NCBI RefSeq assembly: GCF_003544855.1
Contig: NZ_CP032101.1
Coordinates: 1,736,001 to 1,800,000 of the forward strand
Origin: Malaciobacter marinus
GTDB lineage: Bacteria > Campylobacterota > Campylobacteria > Campylobacterales > Arcobacteraceae
Length of the DNA: 64,000 nucleotides
Direction of reading: 5' to 3'
This document shows positions 1 to 9,456 of the stretch, piece after piece; positions within the stretch are counted from its first letter, which is position 1; every line of letters starts with the position of its first letter. Under the pieces are notes generated by a model. The model was given only the letters and a program-made list of their open reading frames with translations, had not been told where the DNA came from and ran no database searches. A program made the position numbers and the translations under genes.

Positions 1-974
1 TTACTAAAAACTCTTTTTTCATCTATTGGCTTAAGATTTTCATCTAATCTTATAATATTTATATGAGTTAGTTTTAATGCTGTAGAAATTAATGCACCCT
101 TTAAACTTTTGTATTTTTTTCCACTATAAACTATTAGTGAACTTGGTGCAATTGAAGGAGTATAATGTTTAATAGGATCAATCAAGCCTTTTTCTTGAGT
201 TTTACCTACACTAATAGGAGCCCAATACTCTTTTCCCAAAGATACTCTTGGCCATCCATAATTTTGTGCTTTTTTAATTATGTTTATTTCATCTCCACCT
301 CTTGGACCATGTTCATTTGAAAAAAGGATTTTTGTATTTTTATCATAAAAAAGCCCTTGAGGATTCCTATGCCCATAACTATAAATCTCTTTTAAAATAT
401 CTTTATTGTAAAAAAAAGGATTAGTTTTTGGCACTGTGCCATCTAAATTCAATCTTATAATAGATCCTGCATGATTGCTTAAGGTTTGAGCATTATCTCT
501 TTCTCCCCTATCTCCAACGCTAAAATAGATATGATGTTCATCAAAAGTTATTCTACTTCCAAAATGTCTTGTAGTATTTGTTGCACTTTTAGTAACTAAA
601 ATATCTTCTATATTAACAAGTTTTTCATTTATTAATTTTGCTTTTGCAAGTGTAGTCACACCCATATTATTTATATTTTTAACATATGTAAAAAATATTG
701 TATTATCATTTTTAAAATTTAAAGAGGCTTTTACATCAAGTAACCCAGCCTGTCCTTTTTCATATACATCTAACTTTTTAATATATTTCAAGGTATTACT
801 ATTTGTATCTAAAATAGCAAAAAAACCATTTTTAAAACTGACTATTGCTTTACTCTTATCATAAAAATCCATTCCCCAAATTATGCTTTTTGCTTCAACT
901 ATTTTCGAAGCTTTAAAAGAAGCAAATAAATTACTTGCAAGAATAATCATAACAAAAAATATTGTCTTCTTCAT
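1..974 (-). CDS. PQQ-dependent aldose-type sugar dehydrogenase, partial (C-terminus beyond window)
   Basis: The gene starts at 974 with a signal peptide (MKKTIFFVMIILASNLFA) and runs off the left edge after about 324 codons. Motifs RHFGSR, YGHRNPQGL, EHGPRGGDEIN and NYGWPRVS are those of the soluble glucose/aldose sugar dehydrogenase beta-propeller family (GSDH, YliI-like), periplasmic quinoproteins that oxidise aldoses using PQQ and calcium. No PQQ synthesis genes are visible, so cofactor supply and substrate are unknown. The family assignment is firm; the exact sugar is not predictable. Confidence 0.85.
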   Translation of the reverse strand, partial: MKKTIFFVMIILASNLFASFKASKIVEAKSIIWGMDFYDKSKAIVSFKNGFFAILDTNSNTLKYIKKLDVYEKGQAGLLDVKASLNFKNDNTIFFTYVKNINNMGVTTLAKAKLINEKLVNIEDILVTKSATNTTRHFGSRITFDEHHIYFSVGDRGERDNAQTLSNHAGSIIRLNLDGTVPKTNPFFYNKDILKEIYSYGHRNPQGLFYDKNTKILFSNEHGPRGGDEINIIKKAQNYGWPRVSLGKEYWAPISVGKTQEKGLIDPIKHYTPSIAPSSLIVYSGKKYKSLKGALISTALKLTHINIIRLDENLKPIDEKRVFS

Positions 975-1067
975 TTTTATTCCTTATATTTTATAGAAAA
1001 TTAAAACTTTTATATTTTAACAATAATACATTAAATAACTTATAAATTTATAAACTAAGTATTAGTA

Positions 1068-3509
1068 CTATTTCATCATCTTTTTTGTTTTATTTGTAGC
1101 TTGTGCTTCATAAGGATTTTGTGGCCAATAGTGCTTCTTGTATTTACCACGAAGCTCTTTTCTTACCTCATCATAAGAGTTTTCCCAAAAACTTTTCAAA
1201 TCATAAGTAATTTGTATTGGTCTTTGAGCAGGAGTTAATAACTCAATTTGTAAAGCAAGTTTATTATTTAAAACTTTTGGTGTTTCATATACTCCAAATA
1301 TCTCTTGTATTTTTATACTTAGTTTTGCAACTTCAATATTTGAGTAATCTATTTTTATCTTTGAACCACTTGGTGCTTCAAAAAAAGCAGGTACTAACTC
1401 ATTTAAAATTTGTTGTTGTTGCCAAGATAAAAGATTAAGTAGTATATTATATAAATCCAATTTCTTTAACTGCTCTATTGTTTTTATAGCGCTTAAATAT
1501 ATACCTAACCATTCATCTAAACTATCTAATAAATATTTTTTTTCAAAAGAAGGAAACTTTAGACTTTTATCATGATAGTTTATAAAATCAACTCTTTGTT
1601 TTAATAAAAGAGATTTCTTATCCCAATTTAATAACTCTAAGCCTTCATTTTTTATAACATTTATTATTAGCTTTGTTAATTTTGTATCATCTAATTTACA
1701 AGGCTTTACATCTAATTGTAAGTGTAAGAAACTAATCACTTCTCTTGAGATAAGTTTATTATTTTGTTTATCAAAACTTACTTCTTGTTCTTTTTTTATA
1801 TGTGTACTAAAATACTTTTTTATATGTTTAAATTCTATTTTTAAAGCTTGATTTATAAAAGAATCTTTTGCTTTAGCATTTATATTAACTACAACTAAAA
1901 AAACTTCATTAAACAAATAGCTATCTTTATGAAGTTTTGCACCTTTATTATTGCTAAGCTTGTATCTTGTATCATTTTCTTCTCTTAACTTTGCTAATCT
2001 ATCAGGATAAGCATATAAAGCTAATACGCCCAAAAGCTCATAAGAAAATTTCTCTTTTTTAATAAACTCAAATTTTTTTAATTTTATAAAGTATTGTCTT
2101 GCCTCTTTTAAAAGTATTGAGTTTTTATCTTTTTCATAACAATCTATAAAAGTAGATAAGATATCGCCTTGTAAACTATTTGCATTTAAAATTGATGCTA
2201 AAATACAAGCTTCATAAGCAAATCCAAGCTCATTTGCTTTTAAAATCATATAGGCAAACCTAGGATGAATTCCCAAACTTATGGCTTTTTTACCAAAAGT
2301 TGTAATTTTGTACTCTTTATCAATCATATTTAGACTTATTAAAAGCTCTTTAGCATGTAAAATAGATGTCTCATTTGGTATATCTAACCAATTTAAATCA
2401 TCAAAATTATCTATTTGCCATAAAGAAAGTTCCAAAAGAGTTTGTGTTAAATCTACTCTTAAAATCTCTGGTTCTGATGTTTTTTCTAAAAGTTTTGACT
2501 CATGCCACAACTTATAACAAACTCCATTTTCTAATCTTCCAGCTCTACCTTGCCTTTGAATAGATGATTCATAAGAAATAAAACTTAAGTTCAAATGGTT
2601 CATACTATTTGAACTATCATATTTTGAAACCTTTTCTAATCCTGTATCAATTACTACATTAACTCCTTTTATAGTTAAAGAGGTTTGTGCAATATTTGTT
2701 GAGAGTATTACTTTTCTTTTACTTTGTTCTTGTATTGCATCATCTTGTTGCTTTTTATCAAGATTTGAATACAAAGGCAATACTAAGATATCTTCACTTA
2801 TATTTAAACTACTTCTTACTTCATTTATCTGTTTTACACCAGCTAAAAAAACTAAAATATCTTTTTTACTATCTCTTAAAGCTTTATAAATAGTATCAAC
2901 TACCAAAGAAGTATCACTATAACTTGGTTGTTTTACATCAGGATTTAAATATATACTTTTTACTTCATAATTTTTTGCAATTGAAGTTATTATAGGTGCA
3001 TCTAAAAAATTAGATAACTTTTTGCTATTTAATGTTGCAGACATTATTAAAAGTTTCAAATCATCTCTTAAATAATCTTGTATTTGTAAAGAAAAAGCCA
3101 ATGACAAATCTGTATAAATACTTCTTTCATGAAACTCATCAAAAATTATTAAACCAATATCATCAATACTTTGATTTGCTTGTATTTTTCTAATCAAAAT
3201 AGCTTCTGTTAGAACTAATATTTTTGTTTGTTTAGAAACACAACTATCAAGTTTAATCTCATAGCCTACTGTTTGCCCTACTTTTTCACCTAGATTTTGT
3301 GCTAATTTATTTGCAATAACTCTTGCAGCTACTCGTCTTGGTTCTAAAACTATGATTTTTTTATTTTTTAAAAAAGTTTCATTTAAAAGTTCTGTAGGAA
3401 CAACTGTACTTTTACCTGCACCCGTTGTTGCTTGTAAAATAACTGTTTTATTTGTTCTTAGCTTTGATTTTAAATCATCTAAGATTTCATATATTGGTAG
3501 TTTATTCAT
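1068..3509 (-). CDS. hrpB: ATP-dependent helicase HrpB
   Basis: The 813-residue protein has the usual HrpB length. It shows Walker A TGAGKST near residue 30, motif II DEFHERS, motif III SAT, motif VI QRQGRAGR, then a long HrpB-type C-terminal region ending in a lysine-rich tail. HrpB is a DEAH-box-type RNA/DNA-dependent ATPase of uncertain cellular role. It stands alone, convergent with nothing and divergent from the parvulin gene. The chosen ATG has no good Shine-Dalgarno, but a short overlapping ATG four bases upstream leads to an immediate stop, so this start is the only sensible one. Confidence 0.92.
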   Translation of the reverse strand: MNKLPIYEILDDLKSKLRTNKTVILQATTGAGKSTVVPTELLNETFLKNKKIIVLEPRRVAARVIANKLAQNLGEKVGQTVGYEIKLDSCVSKQTKILVLTEAILIRKIQANQSIDDIGLIIFDEFHERSIYTDLSLAFSLQIQDYLRDDLKLLIMSATLNSKKLSNFLDAPIITSIAKNYEVKSIYLNPDVKQPSYSDTSLVVDTIYKALRDSKKDILVFLAGVKQINEVRSSLNISEDILVLPLYSNLDKKQQDDAIQEQSKRKVILSTNIAQTSLTIKGVNVVIDTGLEKVSKYDSSNSMNHLNLSFISYESSIQRQGRAGRLENGVCYKLWHESKLLEKTSEPEILRVDLTQTLLELSLWQIDNFDDLNWLDIPNETSILHAKELLISLNMIDKEYKITTFGKKAISLGIHPRFAYMILKANELGFAYEACILASILNANSLQGDILSTFIDCYEKDKNSILLKEARQYFIKLKKFEFIKKEKFSYELLGVLALYAYPDRLAKLREENDTRYKLSNNKGAKLHKDSYLFNEVFLVVVNINAKAKDSFINQALKIEFKHIKKYFSTHIKKEQEVSFDKQNNKLISREVISFLHLQLDVKPCKLDDTKLTKLIINVIKNEGLELLNWDKKSLLLKQRVDFINYHDKSLKFPSFEKKYLLDSLDEWLGIYLSAIKTIEQLKKLDLYNILLNLLSWQQQQILNELVPAFFEAPSGSKIKIDYSNIEVAKLSIKIQEIFGVYETPKVLNNKLALQIELLTPAQRPIQITYDLKSFWENSYDEVRKELRGKYKKHYWPQNPYEAQATNKTKKMMK

Positions 3510-3567
3510 TCATATAATTATACTTAAAAAATCTTTTAGCTACTATTTACTTTGAAAAGGATTTTAT

Positions 3568-3852
3568 ATGGCAAAACAAGCAACAGCAAGACATATTTTA
3601 GTAAATACTGAAAAGTTAGCAAAAAAGATACAAAAAGAGATAAATAATAAAGAAATAAGTTTTGAAAAAGCTGCAAAAAAGTTTTCAAAATGCCCATCAG
3701 GCAAAAAAGGTGGTGAACTTGGAATGTTTAAAAAAGGTGATATGGTAAAAGAGTTTGATGATGTTGTATTTAGTAAAGATTTAAATAAAATACATGGACC
3801 GGTTAAGACTCAATTTGGATTTCACTTAATAGAAATAACGGGAAGAATTTGA
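3568..3852 (+). CDS. ppiC: Peptidyl-prolyl cis-trans isomerase, parvulin (PpiC type)
   Basis: A 94-residue single-domain parvulin, the same size as E. coli PpiC. Family motifs are ARHILV at the N-terminus, the CPSGKKGGELG loop, and the C-terminal GPVKTQFGFHLIEI strand. There is no signal peptide or membrane segment, so it is cytosolic. It would catalyse proline isomerisation during folding. AAAAGGA precedes the ATG as ribosome binding site. It is monocistronic, with the convergent initiator tRNA gene 26 bases downstream. Confidence 0.92.
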   Translation: MAKQATARHILVNTEKLAKKIQKEINNKEISFEKAAKKFSKCPSGKKGGELGMFKKGDMVKEFDDVVFSKDLNKIHGPVKTQFGFHLIEITGRI

Positions 3853-3878
3853 TTTAAATTTTAAGTAAGTTTTTTGAT

Positions 3879-3955
<77 letters not shown>

Positions 3956-4045
3956 TTAAGTTGAATGCAGATTATAGTCACATAAACTTAAAGGGAACAA
4001 AAATACAAGAGTTTAAAAAAAGAATTTGAAAATTCTTTAAACTCT

Positions 4046-4498
4046 TTAGTTCTCAAGCTCCAAACAATCTTGTTTATTTACAGTATAACTAAATAAAGGT
4101 CTATGTTCTGTATCTGTGTAATAATATTTTAATACTAAGCCTTTATTTACAATCATATGATTTAAAAAGTCCACCCTACATACTATTTTTGAATCTTGGT
4201 CAAACATAACAGTTTTAAAATATTCTGATTTATTTTCCCATTTACCTTTCATGATTTCATGATTTAAATCAATACTTTTAAAATAACTTACACTATTTTC
4301 TAAAGCTACAACTTTAGTAACTGTTGTGATTGCATCAATCTTAATTGGAACAGCACTTGCAGTTTTATTTGCTAAGGTTCTAGCAAACTTTTCTATAGAC
4401 ATTGCTTTTATTTTTTCTTTTAACTCTTCTTCATTATTATTATTCATTCCTGCATTTAAAGATAAAAGTAATAACATACTTAAAATTAATGATTTCAT
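4046..4498 (-). CDS. Hypothetical secreted protein
   Basis: 150 residues opening with a signal peptide (MKSLILSMLLLLSLNAG) and an asparagine/glutamate stretch. The rest is mixed alpha/beta with only two cysteines (in VCRVDF and QDCLELEN near the end), which could form a periplasmic disulfide. I recognise no family. It begins five bases after the stop of the upstream 166-residue gene, so the two are very probably co-transcribed. Confidence 0.7.
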   Translation of the reverse strand: MKSLILSMLLLLSLNAGMNNNNEEELKEKIKAMSIEKFARTLANKTASAVPIKIDAITTVTKVVALENSVSYFKSIDLNHEIMKGKWENKSEYFKTVMFDQDSKIVCRVDFLNHMIVNKGLVLKYYYTDTEHRPLFSYTVNKQDCLELEN

Positions 4499-4503
4499 TG
4501 ATT

Positions 4504-5004
4504 TTACCTTTTAATAATATTTAAAGCAGACTCTTTTATTTCATCTGCTATTTTTTCTGTAATTAACTCTTCCCAATAGTTAACTCTATGTTTTAATTCA
4601 TCATCAAAATGTAACTGCATTTTTGCATCAAAAAAAGCATCATCCATTATTTTCTCTTTATATGAAATATGAACTTTTTCTTTATTAGTTAAATCATCAT
4701 TTTTTTCAATAAAGTCTTTTAAAGAATGCAAAAATGCGTTTACTTTTATATTATCTTCAAATATGATTTCAAACTCATCATCATTATAAAAAGAGTCAAT
4801 AAGTTCTATCATTACATTTAAGACATTTTCAACATCAATATCAAGTTGCAGTTGTTTTAACTTTTTTTCTATCTCATCTTTATCAAAACAAGTCTCTTTA
4901 ACCAAAACCCCAAGTGCCATTTGATAATAGATTTGATATTTTGCTATTGTTAAAATCAAATCTTTTCTTAAAAATTTTTTATTAATTAAATCTATTTTTT
5001 CCAT
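4504..5004 (-). CDS. Hypothetical cytoplasmic helical protein
   Basis: 166 residues, acidic and lysine-rich, predicted mostly helical, with no signal peptide or transmembrane segment. A conserved-looking stretch YWEELITEKIADEIKESA closes the protein. No catalytic motif or known domain is recognised. It is the first gene of a two-gene unit with the secreted protein downstream. Because one product is cytoplasmic and the other exported, shared function is not obvious. Confidence 0.7.
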   Translation of the reverse strand: MEKIDLINKKFLRKDLILTIAKYQIYYQMALGVLVKETCFDKDEIEKKLKQLQLDIDVENVLNVMIELIDSFYNDDEFEIIFEDNIKVNAFLHSLKDFIEKNDDLTNKEKVHISYKEKIMDDAFFDAKMQLHFDDELKHRVNYWEELITEKIADEIKESALNIIKR

Positions 5005-5046
5005 AACAAAATTGTAGTCAATAATATGTTGATTTTTGCTTATGAC

Positions 5047-5901
5047 TTATTTTGTAAGTGGAACGTAAACTAACACATCAGAAGAGACAGATTTCATCAA
5101 AAATGAACTTTTAGAACCAAACAACATAGAACTTGCTGTTTTAACTCCTCTTGAACCTAATATAACTAGATCTTTATCTTCTTTATTTGCATATGAAAGT
5201 AAAGCTTCATTATATGAACCTGACTCTTCTAAGACTTCAATATCATTTATACAAATATCTTTTTTAAACTTATCAATTTGTTTTTCTTTTTGTTTTTTTG
5301 CTTCTTTAATCAAAAAGTCAGTTTGGTCGTTTATTTTATAAAAATCCAATGTAAAATCACTTATTTTTTTAGAAGCATGCACAAGCTTTATATCCAAATC
5401 TTTAAAAAACTTTTGTGTAAATCTTATACTTTTTTTAGATACTTTAGATAAATCAGTAAATGCAATTGCACTACTATACTTTTCTACAAACATATTTTTT
5501 ACTATTAAAACTGGTAAATTACTTTTTTGTGCAATATTATGAGCATTTGAACCTAAAATTTTTGTTTTTAAATTCTCTTTTGAATATGCACCTATTATTA
5601 TTAATTTTGCATCTAATTTTTTTGCTTCTTTTACAATAACAGTTGAGGGTGTTCCTTTTTTAACAATTAATTTAAAAGATTTATTCTGTTTATTTAATTT
5701 TTCAATATTATCTTTTAACTTTTTTTTAGTTTGAAGGACTATATCTTTTTTCTCTTTTAATTTATTTATCCAAGGAATATCAATACAATGAACAATATGC
5801 AATTCAATATCTTTGTTTGCAAAGTCAAAAGCTCTTTTTAAAACCTCATTTGCCATGATTGAAGTATCAATAGCAACAACTACATTTTTCACTTTACTCA
5901 T
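5047..5901 (-). CDS. Tandem-domain universal stress protein (UspA family)
   Basis: Two UspA folds in tandem. The first carries the nucleotide-binding signature at IIIGAYSKENLKTKILGS, the second at VILGSRGVKTASSMLFGS, both fitting the G-2x-G-9x-G-S/T pattern of ATP-binding Usp proteins. The start is placed at MSKVKN (5901), because GGAGG sits six bases upstream of it; two in-frame ATGs further upstream (to 5922) overlap this ribosome binding site. Such proteins accumulate under stress and starvation. It is probably monocistronic. Confidence 0.88.
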   Translation of the reverse strand: MSKVKNVVVAIDTSIMANEVLKRAFDFANKDIELHIVHCIDIPWINKLKEKKDIVLQTKKKLKDNIEKLNKQNKSFKLIVKKGTPSTVIVKEAKKLDAKLIIIGAYSKENLKTKILGSNAHNIAQKSNLPVLIVKNMFVEKYSSAIAFTDLSKVSKKSIRFTQKFFKDLDIKLVHASKKISDFTLDFYKINDQTDFLIKEAKKQKEKQIDKFKKDICINDIEVLEESGSYNEALLSYANKEDKDLVILGSRGVKTASSMLFGSKSSFLMKSVSSDVLVYVPLTK

Positions 5902-5975
5902 CTTATCCTCCATAAATTTCAATTCTAACTTAATTATACTCTTTTAGTATAAATAGATTATGAAAGAAAGGCATT

Positions 5976-7178
5976 TTAGAGTTTTTCAGGCTTATGAAGA
6001 TAAAAACCTTGTAAATAATCTACATTTAGTTCTTTTACTATTGTAAAAACTTCTTTACAATGTACATACTCAGCTACTGTTTTACAATTTAAATCTTTTG
6101 CTATATTTGTTATATTTTTTACTAGAGTCTGAGACTCTTTTGATATATGCAAGTTTTTTATAAGAGAGCCATCAATTTTTATATATTCTGGCTTCAATTT
6201 TAAAATATTTTCCATACTAGAAAAACCACTACCAAAATCATCAATTGCAATTTTACACCCATACATTCGAACAGATTTTGTAAATTCTACTACAATATCA
6301 AAATCTTCAATAAAATCTGTTTCTAAAATTTCAAAAATTATATTTGATGGTCTTTTAAAAGAACTAATCATTTTATATAAAAAATCAATAAACGATTTAT
6401 TTGAGATATCTTCATAAGATAAATTAATGCTAAACTCTACTTCTTTATCATTGAAAAAAAGAAAAGTTTTTTCTATCATCATTCTCATCATTTTTTCATA
6501 AAGTTTTATTTTTTTTGAAACCTCTAAATAAGGAAAAACAGAATATGCTTCAAAAGATGAGATATCAATCAATCTCATTAGACTCTCATATTTTTCAATC
6601 TTCATAGTCTTTGTATTAAAGATAGCTTGCAAATATGGTTCAATGGAACCACTTTCTACAACTTTTTTTAAAAAAAGCACATCTTTTAAAAGTTTTGATT
6701 GTTCAACTTGTCTGTAAGATAAAGTTAAAATATCAAGATTTATATCAATAATTTTGTTTAAAGAATCAATAAATCCAATCTTATTTTCACTAATCAAAAC
6801 TTCAATTAAAAAGCCACGAATAAAACTAAAAGCAGCATTTACATAATGTGCAGGTAAACCAATACGAACATGTACTTCACTAATAAAATTCAAATTCTCA
6901 AAATATGAAAGTTCATATTTTCCACAAAAAAGATTCTTATACCAATTTTTAATTCCCTCTTCATGTCTTTTTAAAGTATCTTTATCTTTTAAAAAACTTT
7001 TAGCATATTCAAAATTAAAAATAAACTCATAAAATTTTATTATTAGACTATCTTCATATTTGACAATAATATCATGTAAAGAAGCAAGTTTTTTTCCATC
7101 ATCTAATGAAAAATTATAATTTTTTAAAATAGCTATAAAATCTACTTCTTGTATATTTTTACTGTTTTTCATGCTCAT
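5976..7178 (-). CDS. Globin-coupled EAL phosphodiesterase
   Basis: The N-terminal ~160 residues resemble a sensor globin: a helical domain with the motif HVRIGLPAHY, where His103 is in the place of the proximal haem ligand. After a linker, residues ~180-400 form an EAL domain. Its metal and catalytic positions look complete: ESLMR (EAL with A to S), INLS, FEILE, IDDFGSG, IKIDG, AEYV and LQGF. It should therefore hydrolyse c-di-GMP under control of oxygen or another haem ligand. There is no transmembrane segment. The globin call is by motif only and haem binding is inferred. It is monocistronic and divergent from plsC. Confidence 0.82.
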   Translation of the reverse strand: MSMKNSKNIQEVDFIAILKNYNFSLDDGKKLASLHDIIVKYEDSLIIKFYEFIFNFEYAKSFLKDKDTLKRHEEGIKNWYKNLFCGKYELSYFENLNFISEVHVRIGLPAHYVNAAFSFIRGFLIEVLISENKIGFIDSLNKIIDINLDILTLSYRQVEQSKLLKDVLFLKKVVESGSIEPYLQAIFNTKTMKIEKYESLMRLIDISSFEAYSVFPYLEVSKKIKLYEKMMRMMIEKTFLFFNDKEVEFSINLSYEDISNKSFIDFLYKMISSFKRPSNIIFEILETDFIEDFDIVVEFTKSVRMYGCKIAIDDFGSGFSSMENILKLKPEYIKIDGSLIKNLHISKESQTLVKNITNIAKDLNCKTVAEYVHCKEVFTIVKELNVDYLQGFYLHKPEKL

Positions 7179-7318
7179 TTTATCTCTTTTATTTTCTTAT
7201 AGTGTAATAAAAAATCTATTTTTTATTATTGATATTAATCAAGTATTTAATACTAATCAAATTAAAAGTAAATTTATGATTTAATAATGAAAAAAATGAA
7301 AGGGATAGTTACAATATT

Positions 7319-8002
7319 TTGAATCTAAAAAAAATAAAAATGGCAATATATGCTATGTACTTAACCAATAAGTATGGAATAAAGCTAAAAAAAACTAAAA
7401 CTTCTAAAGAAAAAATGGATTTAAGATTAAATTATTCAGAAGAACTTCTATCAAAACTAAATATAAAAGTACAAATAGAAAACAAAGACAAAATACCAAC
7501 TCAAGGACAATACTTATTGATTTCAAATCATAGAAGTATAATTGACCCTTTAATAATTGAACAAACTTTAAAAGATAGTGATATAAAAGGGTATTGGGTT
7601 GCAAAAAAAGAGTTATACAACTCATCATTTTTTGGAACATTCACAAGAAATGCTGGTACAATTTTACTTGATAGAGAATCTAATAATATGTCTTCTTTCT
7701 TTAAAAAAACAAAAGAAGTAGTAAAAAATAATCAATCAATATTTATTTTTCCAGAAGGTACTAGAAATAAAGAAAATACTCCAATTAGTAGTTTTAAAGA
7801 AGGCTCAAGAATAATTGCTCTTAAGAATAGACTTGATATTTTACCTGTTTTTATAAAATCAAATGCAAATGATATTTTAAAAGAAGCAATTGAAAAAAGA
7901 ACAGAAAATTTAATTATTGAAATTAAAATAGGGAATATTATTAGCTATAAAGATAAAACTTCACTTGAAGAAAATTACAAAAAGCAGTTTAATTTAGATT
8001 AA
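7319..8002 (+). CDS. plsC: 1-acyl-sn-glycerol-3-phosphate acyltransferase
   Basis: 227 residues with the acyltransferase motifs NHRSIID (HX4D catalytic pair), the motif II region GTILLDRES and FPEGTRNK. The enzyme would acylate lysophosphatidic acid in phospholipid synthesis at the inner membrane. The start used is TTG at 7319, with a GGGAT-type site about 15 bases upstream; an ATG at 7340 is the alternative, with weaker context. An 11-codon reading frame (7287-7322) ends across the TTG and may be a leader or chance. Its 3' end overlaps the convergent hydrolase gene. Confidence 0.85.
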   Translation: MNLKKIKMAIYAMYLTNKYGIKLKKTKTSKEKMDLRLNYSEELLSKLNIKVQIENKDKIPTQGQYLLISNHRSIIDPLIIEQTLKDSDIKGYWVAKKELYNSSFFGTFTRNAGTILLDRESNNMSSFFKKTKEVVKNNQSIFIFPEGTRNKENTPISSFKEGSRIIALKNRLDILPVFIKSNANDILKEAIEKRTENLIIEIKIGNIISYKDKTSLEENYKKQFNLD

Positions 8003-8011
8003 TCTGCTTTT
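7980..8011. terminator. Bidirectional terminator between plsC and hydrolase
   Basis: AAAAGCAG (7980-7987) pairs with CTGCTTTT (8004-8011); an inner TTAAT/ATTAA stem continues across a T-T mismatch. A run of T or A on each side gives a U-tract in both directions. The hairpin lies over the ends of both convergent coding regions. Confidence 0.55.
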
Positions 8012-8704
8012 CATCCACTCTTTTATATATTTTGTTAAAGTTAAAGGATCCTCTAAAGGAATATTATGACTTGTGCCATCCCTTAATATGACTTTTATAT
8101 GTTCCAAGTTCATTTGCTCTAGTTTTTCAATAGATTCATGATTTAAAAGTCTATCTTTATTACTAAAAAAATAATAAATTAAAAACTTCAAATCTTTCAA
8201 CTCATCATGTAAGTCTTTTCTATAAAAAGTACTTGTAAGCTGAGAAGTAAACTCATGTTCACCAAGCTTTGTAAACATATCAATCATAATATTGATTAAT
8301 TCTTCGTCATTTTTATTTTTTTCTTCTACCAAAGAGAGTGCTTTTTCATAAGAAAGTGTAGAAAAACCTTTTTTTTCTATTTGAAGAAGTTTTTGTTTTC
8401 TTCTTTTTATTTCTGTTTCATTTGTACCACTTGGCGTTCCTCCAACAATAAAAAGCCTATTTATGAAACTTGGATTTTTAATTGCAAAATATGTTGCAAT
8501 ATATCCTCCAAGAGAAAAACCCAAAAGATTTACTTTTTTTTCACTTTCAAATTTCTTTTTTAAAAACTCGTTCATTTTATCAAAATCTGTAATTGCAGGA
8601 ATAGGAATATGAATTAACTCATACTCTTTTAATAAAGGAGTAATTCTTTGCCAAAGTCTTTCATCTGTCATAAGCCCAGGAATTAAATAAATCTTCTCTT
8701 TCAT
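7994..8704 (-). CDS. Alpha/beta hydrolase
   Basis: About 236 residues. The nucleophile elbow is GFSLGG (serine), with a likely acid Asp in SNKDRLLN and catalytic histidine in DGTSHNIPLEDP, all in the usual order. The strand IYLIPGL at the N-terminus fits the fold. Substrate is unknown. The ATG at 8704 is preferred to the TTG at 8710 because AAAGAG lies seven bases before it. It follows the DUF6172 gene closely and the two look co-transcribed. Confidence 0.82.
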   Translation of the reverse strand: MKEKIYLIPGLMTDERLWQRITPLLKEYELIHIPIPAITDFDKMNEFLKKKFESEKKVNLLGFSLGGYIATYFAIKNPSFINRLFIVGGTPSGTNETEIKRRKQKLLQIEKKGFSTLSYEKALSLVEEKNKNDEELINIMIDMFTKLGEHEFTSQLTSTFYRKDLHDELKDLKFLIYYFFSNKDRLLNHESIEKLEQMNLEHIKVILRDGTSHNIPLEDPLTLTKYIKEWMKSRLI

Positions 8705-8716
8705 AAACAAAACTCT

Positions 8717-9028
8717 TTATTCTGTTTCAGTCTCTTCATTATTCTCTTTTTTTTCTTTATAACCATTTGTTGCAATAATCTCTAAATATAAAGTTTTTGC
8801 TTTTTTAATAGAAGCTTCATCAATTGCTTTTGTGATTTCTAAAAAATCAATCTCTTTTACTTCTTCATCATCAATTGCACTTTTACATTCAAACTTCCAA
8901 AAATCAACACCCTCAGGTAAAGTTTTCTTTTTTTCTCTTTTTATATACTTTCTAACTTCATGCTTTATTGCTTCTATAACTCTATCAGGATGCTTTTTTT
9001 CATCTTCTAATTTAAATACTTTTTTCAT
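8717..9028 (-). CDS. DUF6172-like protein
   Basis: About 103 residues starting MKKVFKLEDEKKHPDRV, then TLPEGVDFWKFECK and a glutamate-rich tail. This layout matches my recollection of the small DUF6172 family, whose function is unknown. An in-frame ATG at 9058 would add ten residues, but the 9028 ATG has AAGAGA upstream and agrees with the family start. No membrane segment. First gene of a pair with the hydrolase. Confidence 0.68.
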   Translation of the reverse strand: MKKVFKLEDEKKHPDRVIEAIKHEVRKYIKREKKKTLPEGVDFWKFECKSAIDDEEVKEIDFLEITKAIDEASIKKAKTLYLEIIATNGYKEKKENNEETETE

Positions 9029-9145
9029 AGTTTCTCTTTGCTTAAATTTATCAATCATTATTAATATTTTTGCATTTTATCTAAATTTTGAACTATTTAA
9101 GTTAATTTTGCTAAAATCCAGAAAAATAAAGTAAGGATATTAATC

Positions 9146-9430
9146 ATGAATAATAAAGAAGCATTTGTACAAAGAGCTGATGAACATATAATCTTAGCAA
9201 ACAAACAAATGAGTGAAAAGATGATAACTCCAGGAGAAGCTAGTGCTTCTTTTATGTATGGATTAGCAAGATTCAATGCATGGGTTGCAGCAACAGATTT
9301 TGATTCGGCACAAGATATGAAAGATTCAAAAGAAGAGATTATAGAATACTTTACAAAAGAGTATAAAAATCTATTGGCACAACATATAGATGAGCATATT
9401 GAATCATTTGATTTTACAAATAAAAAGTAA
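9146..9430 (+). CDS. DUF3144-like protein
   Basis: 94 residues, acidic and helical, containing FVQRADEHIILANKQ and SASFMYGLARFNAWVAA, which resemble the DUF3144 family of small proteobacterial proteins of unknown function. AAGGA is correctly spaced before the ATG. It is a single-gene unit ending in a hairpin terminator. Confidence 0.75.
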   Translation: MNNKEAFVQRADEHIILANKQMSEKMITPGEASASFMYGLARFNAWVAATDFDSAQDMKDSKEEIIEYFTKEYKNLLAQHIDEHIESFDFTNKK

Positions 9431-9432
9431 TT

Positions 9433-9453
9433 AATATCCCAATTTGGGATATT
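9433..9453. terminator. Terminator between DUF3144 gene and GNAT gene
   Basis: AATATCCC (9433-9440), loop AATTT, GGGATATT (9446-9453) followed by TTT. It lies between two convergent genes and can serve either. Confidence 0.6.
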
Positions 9454-9456
9454 TTA

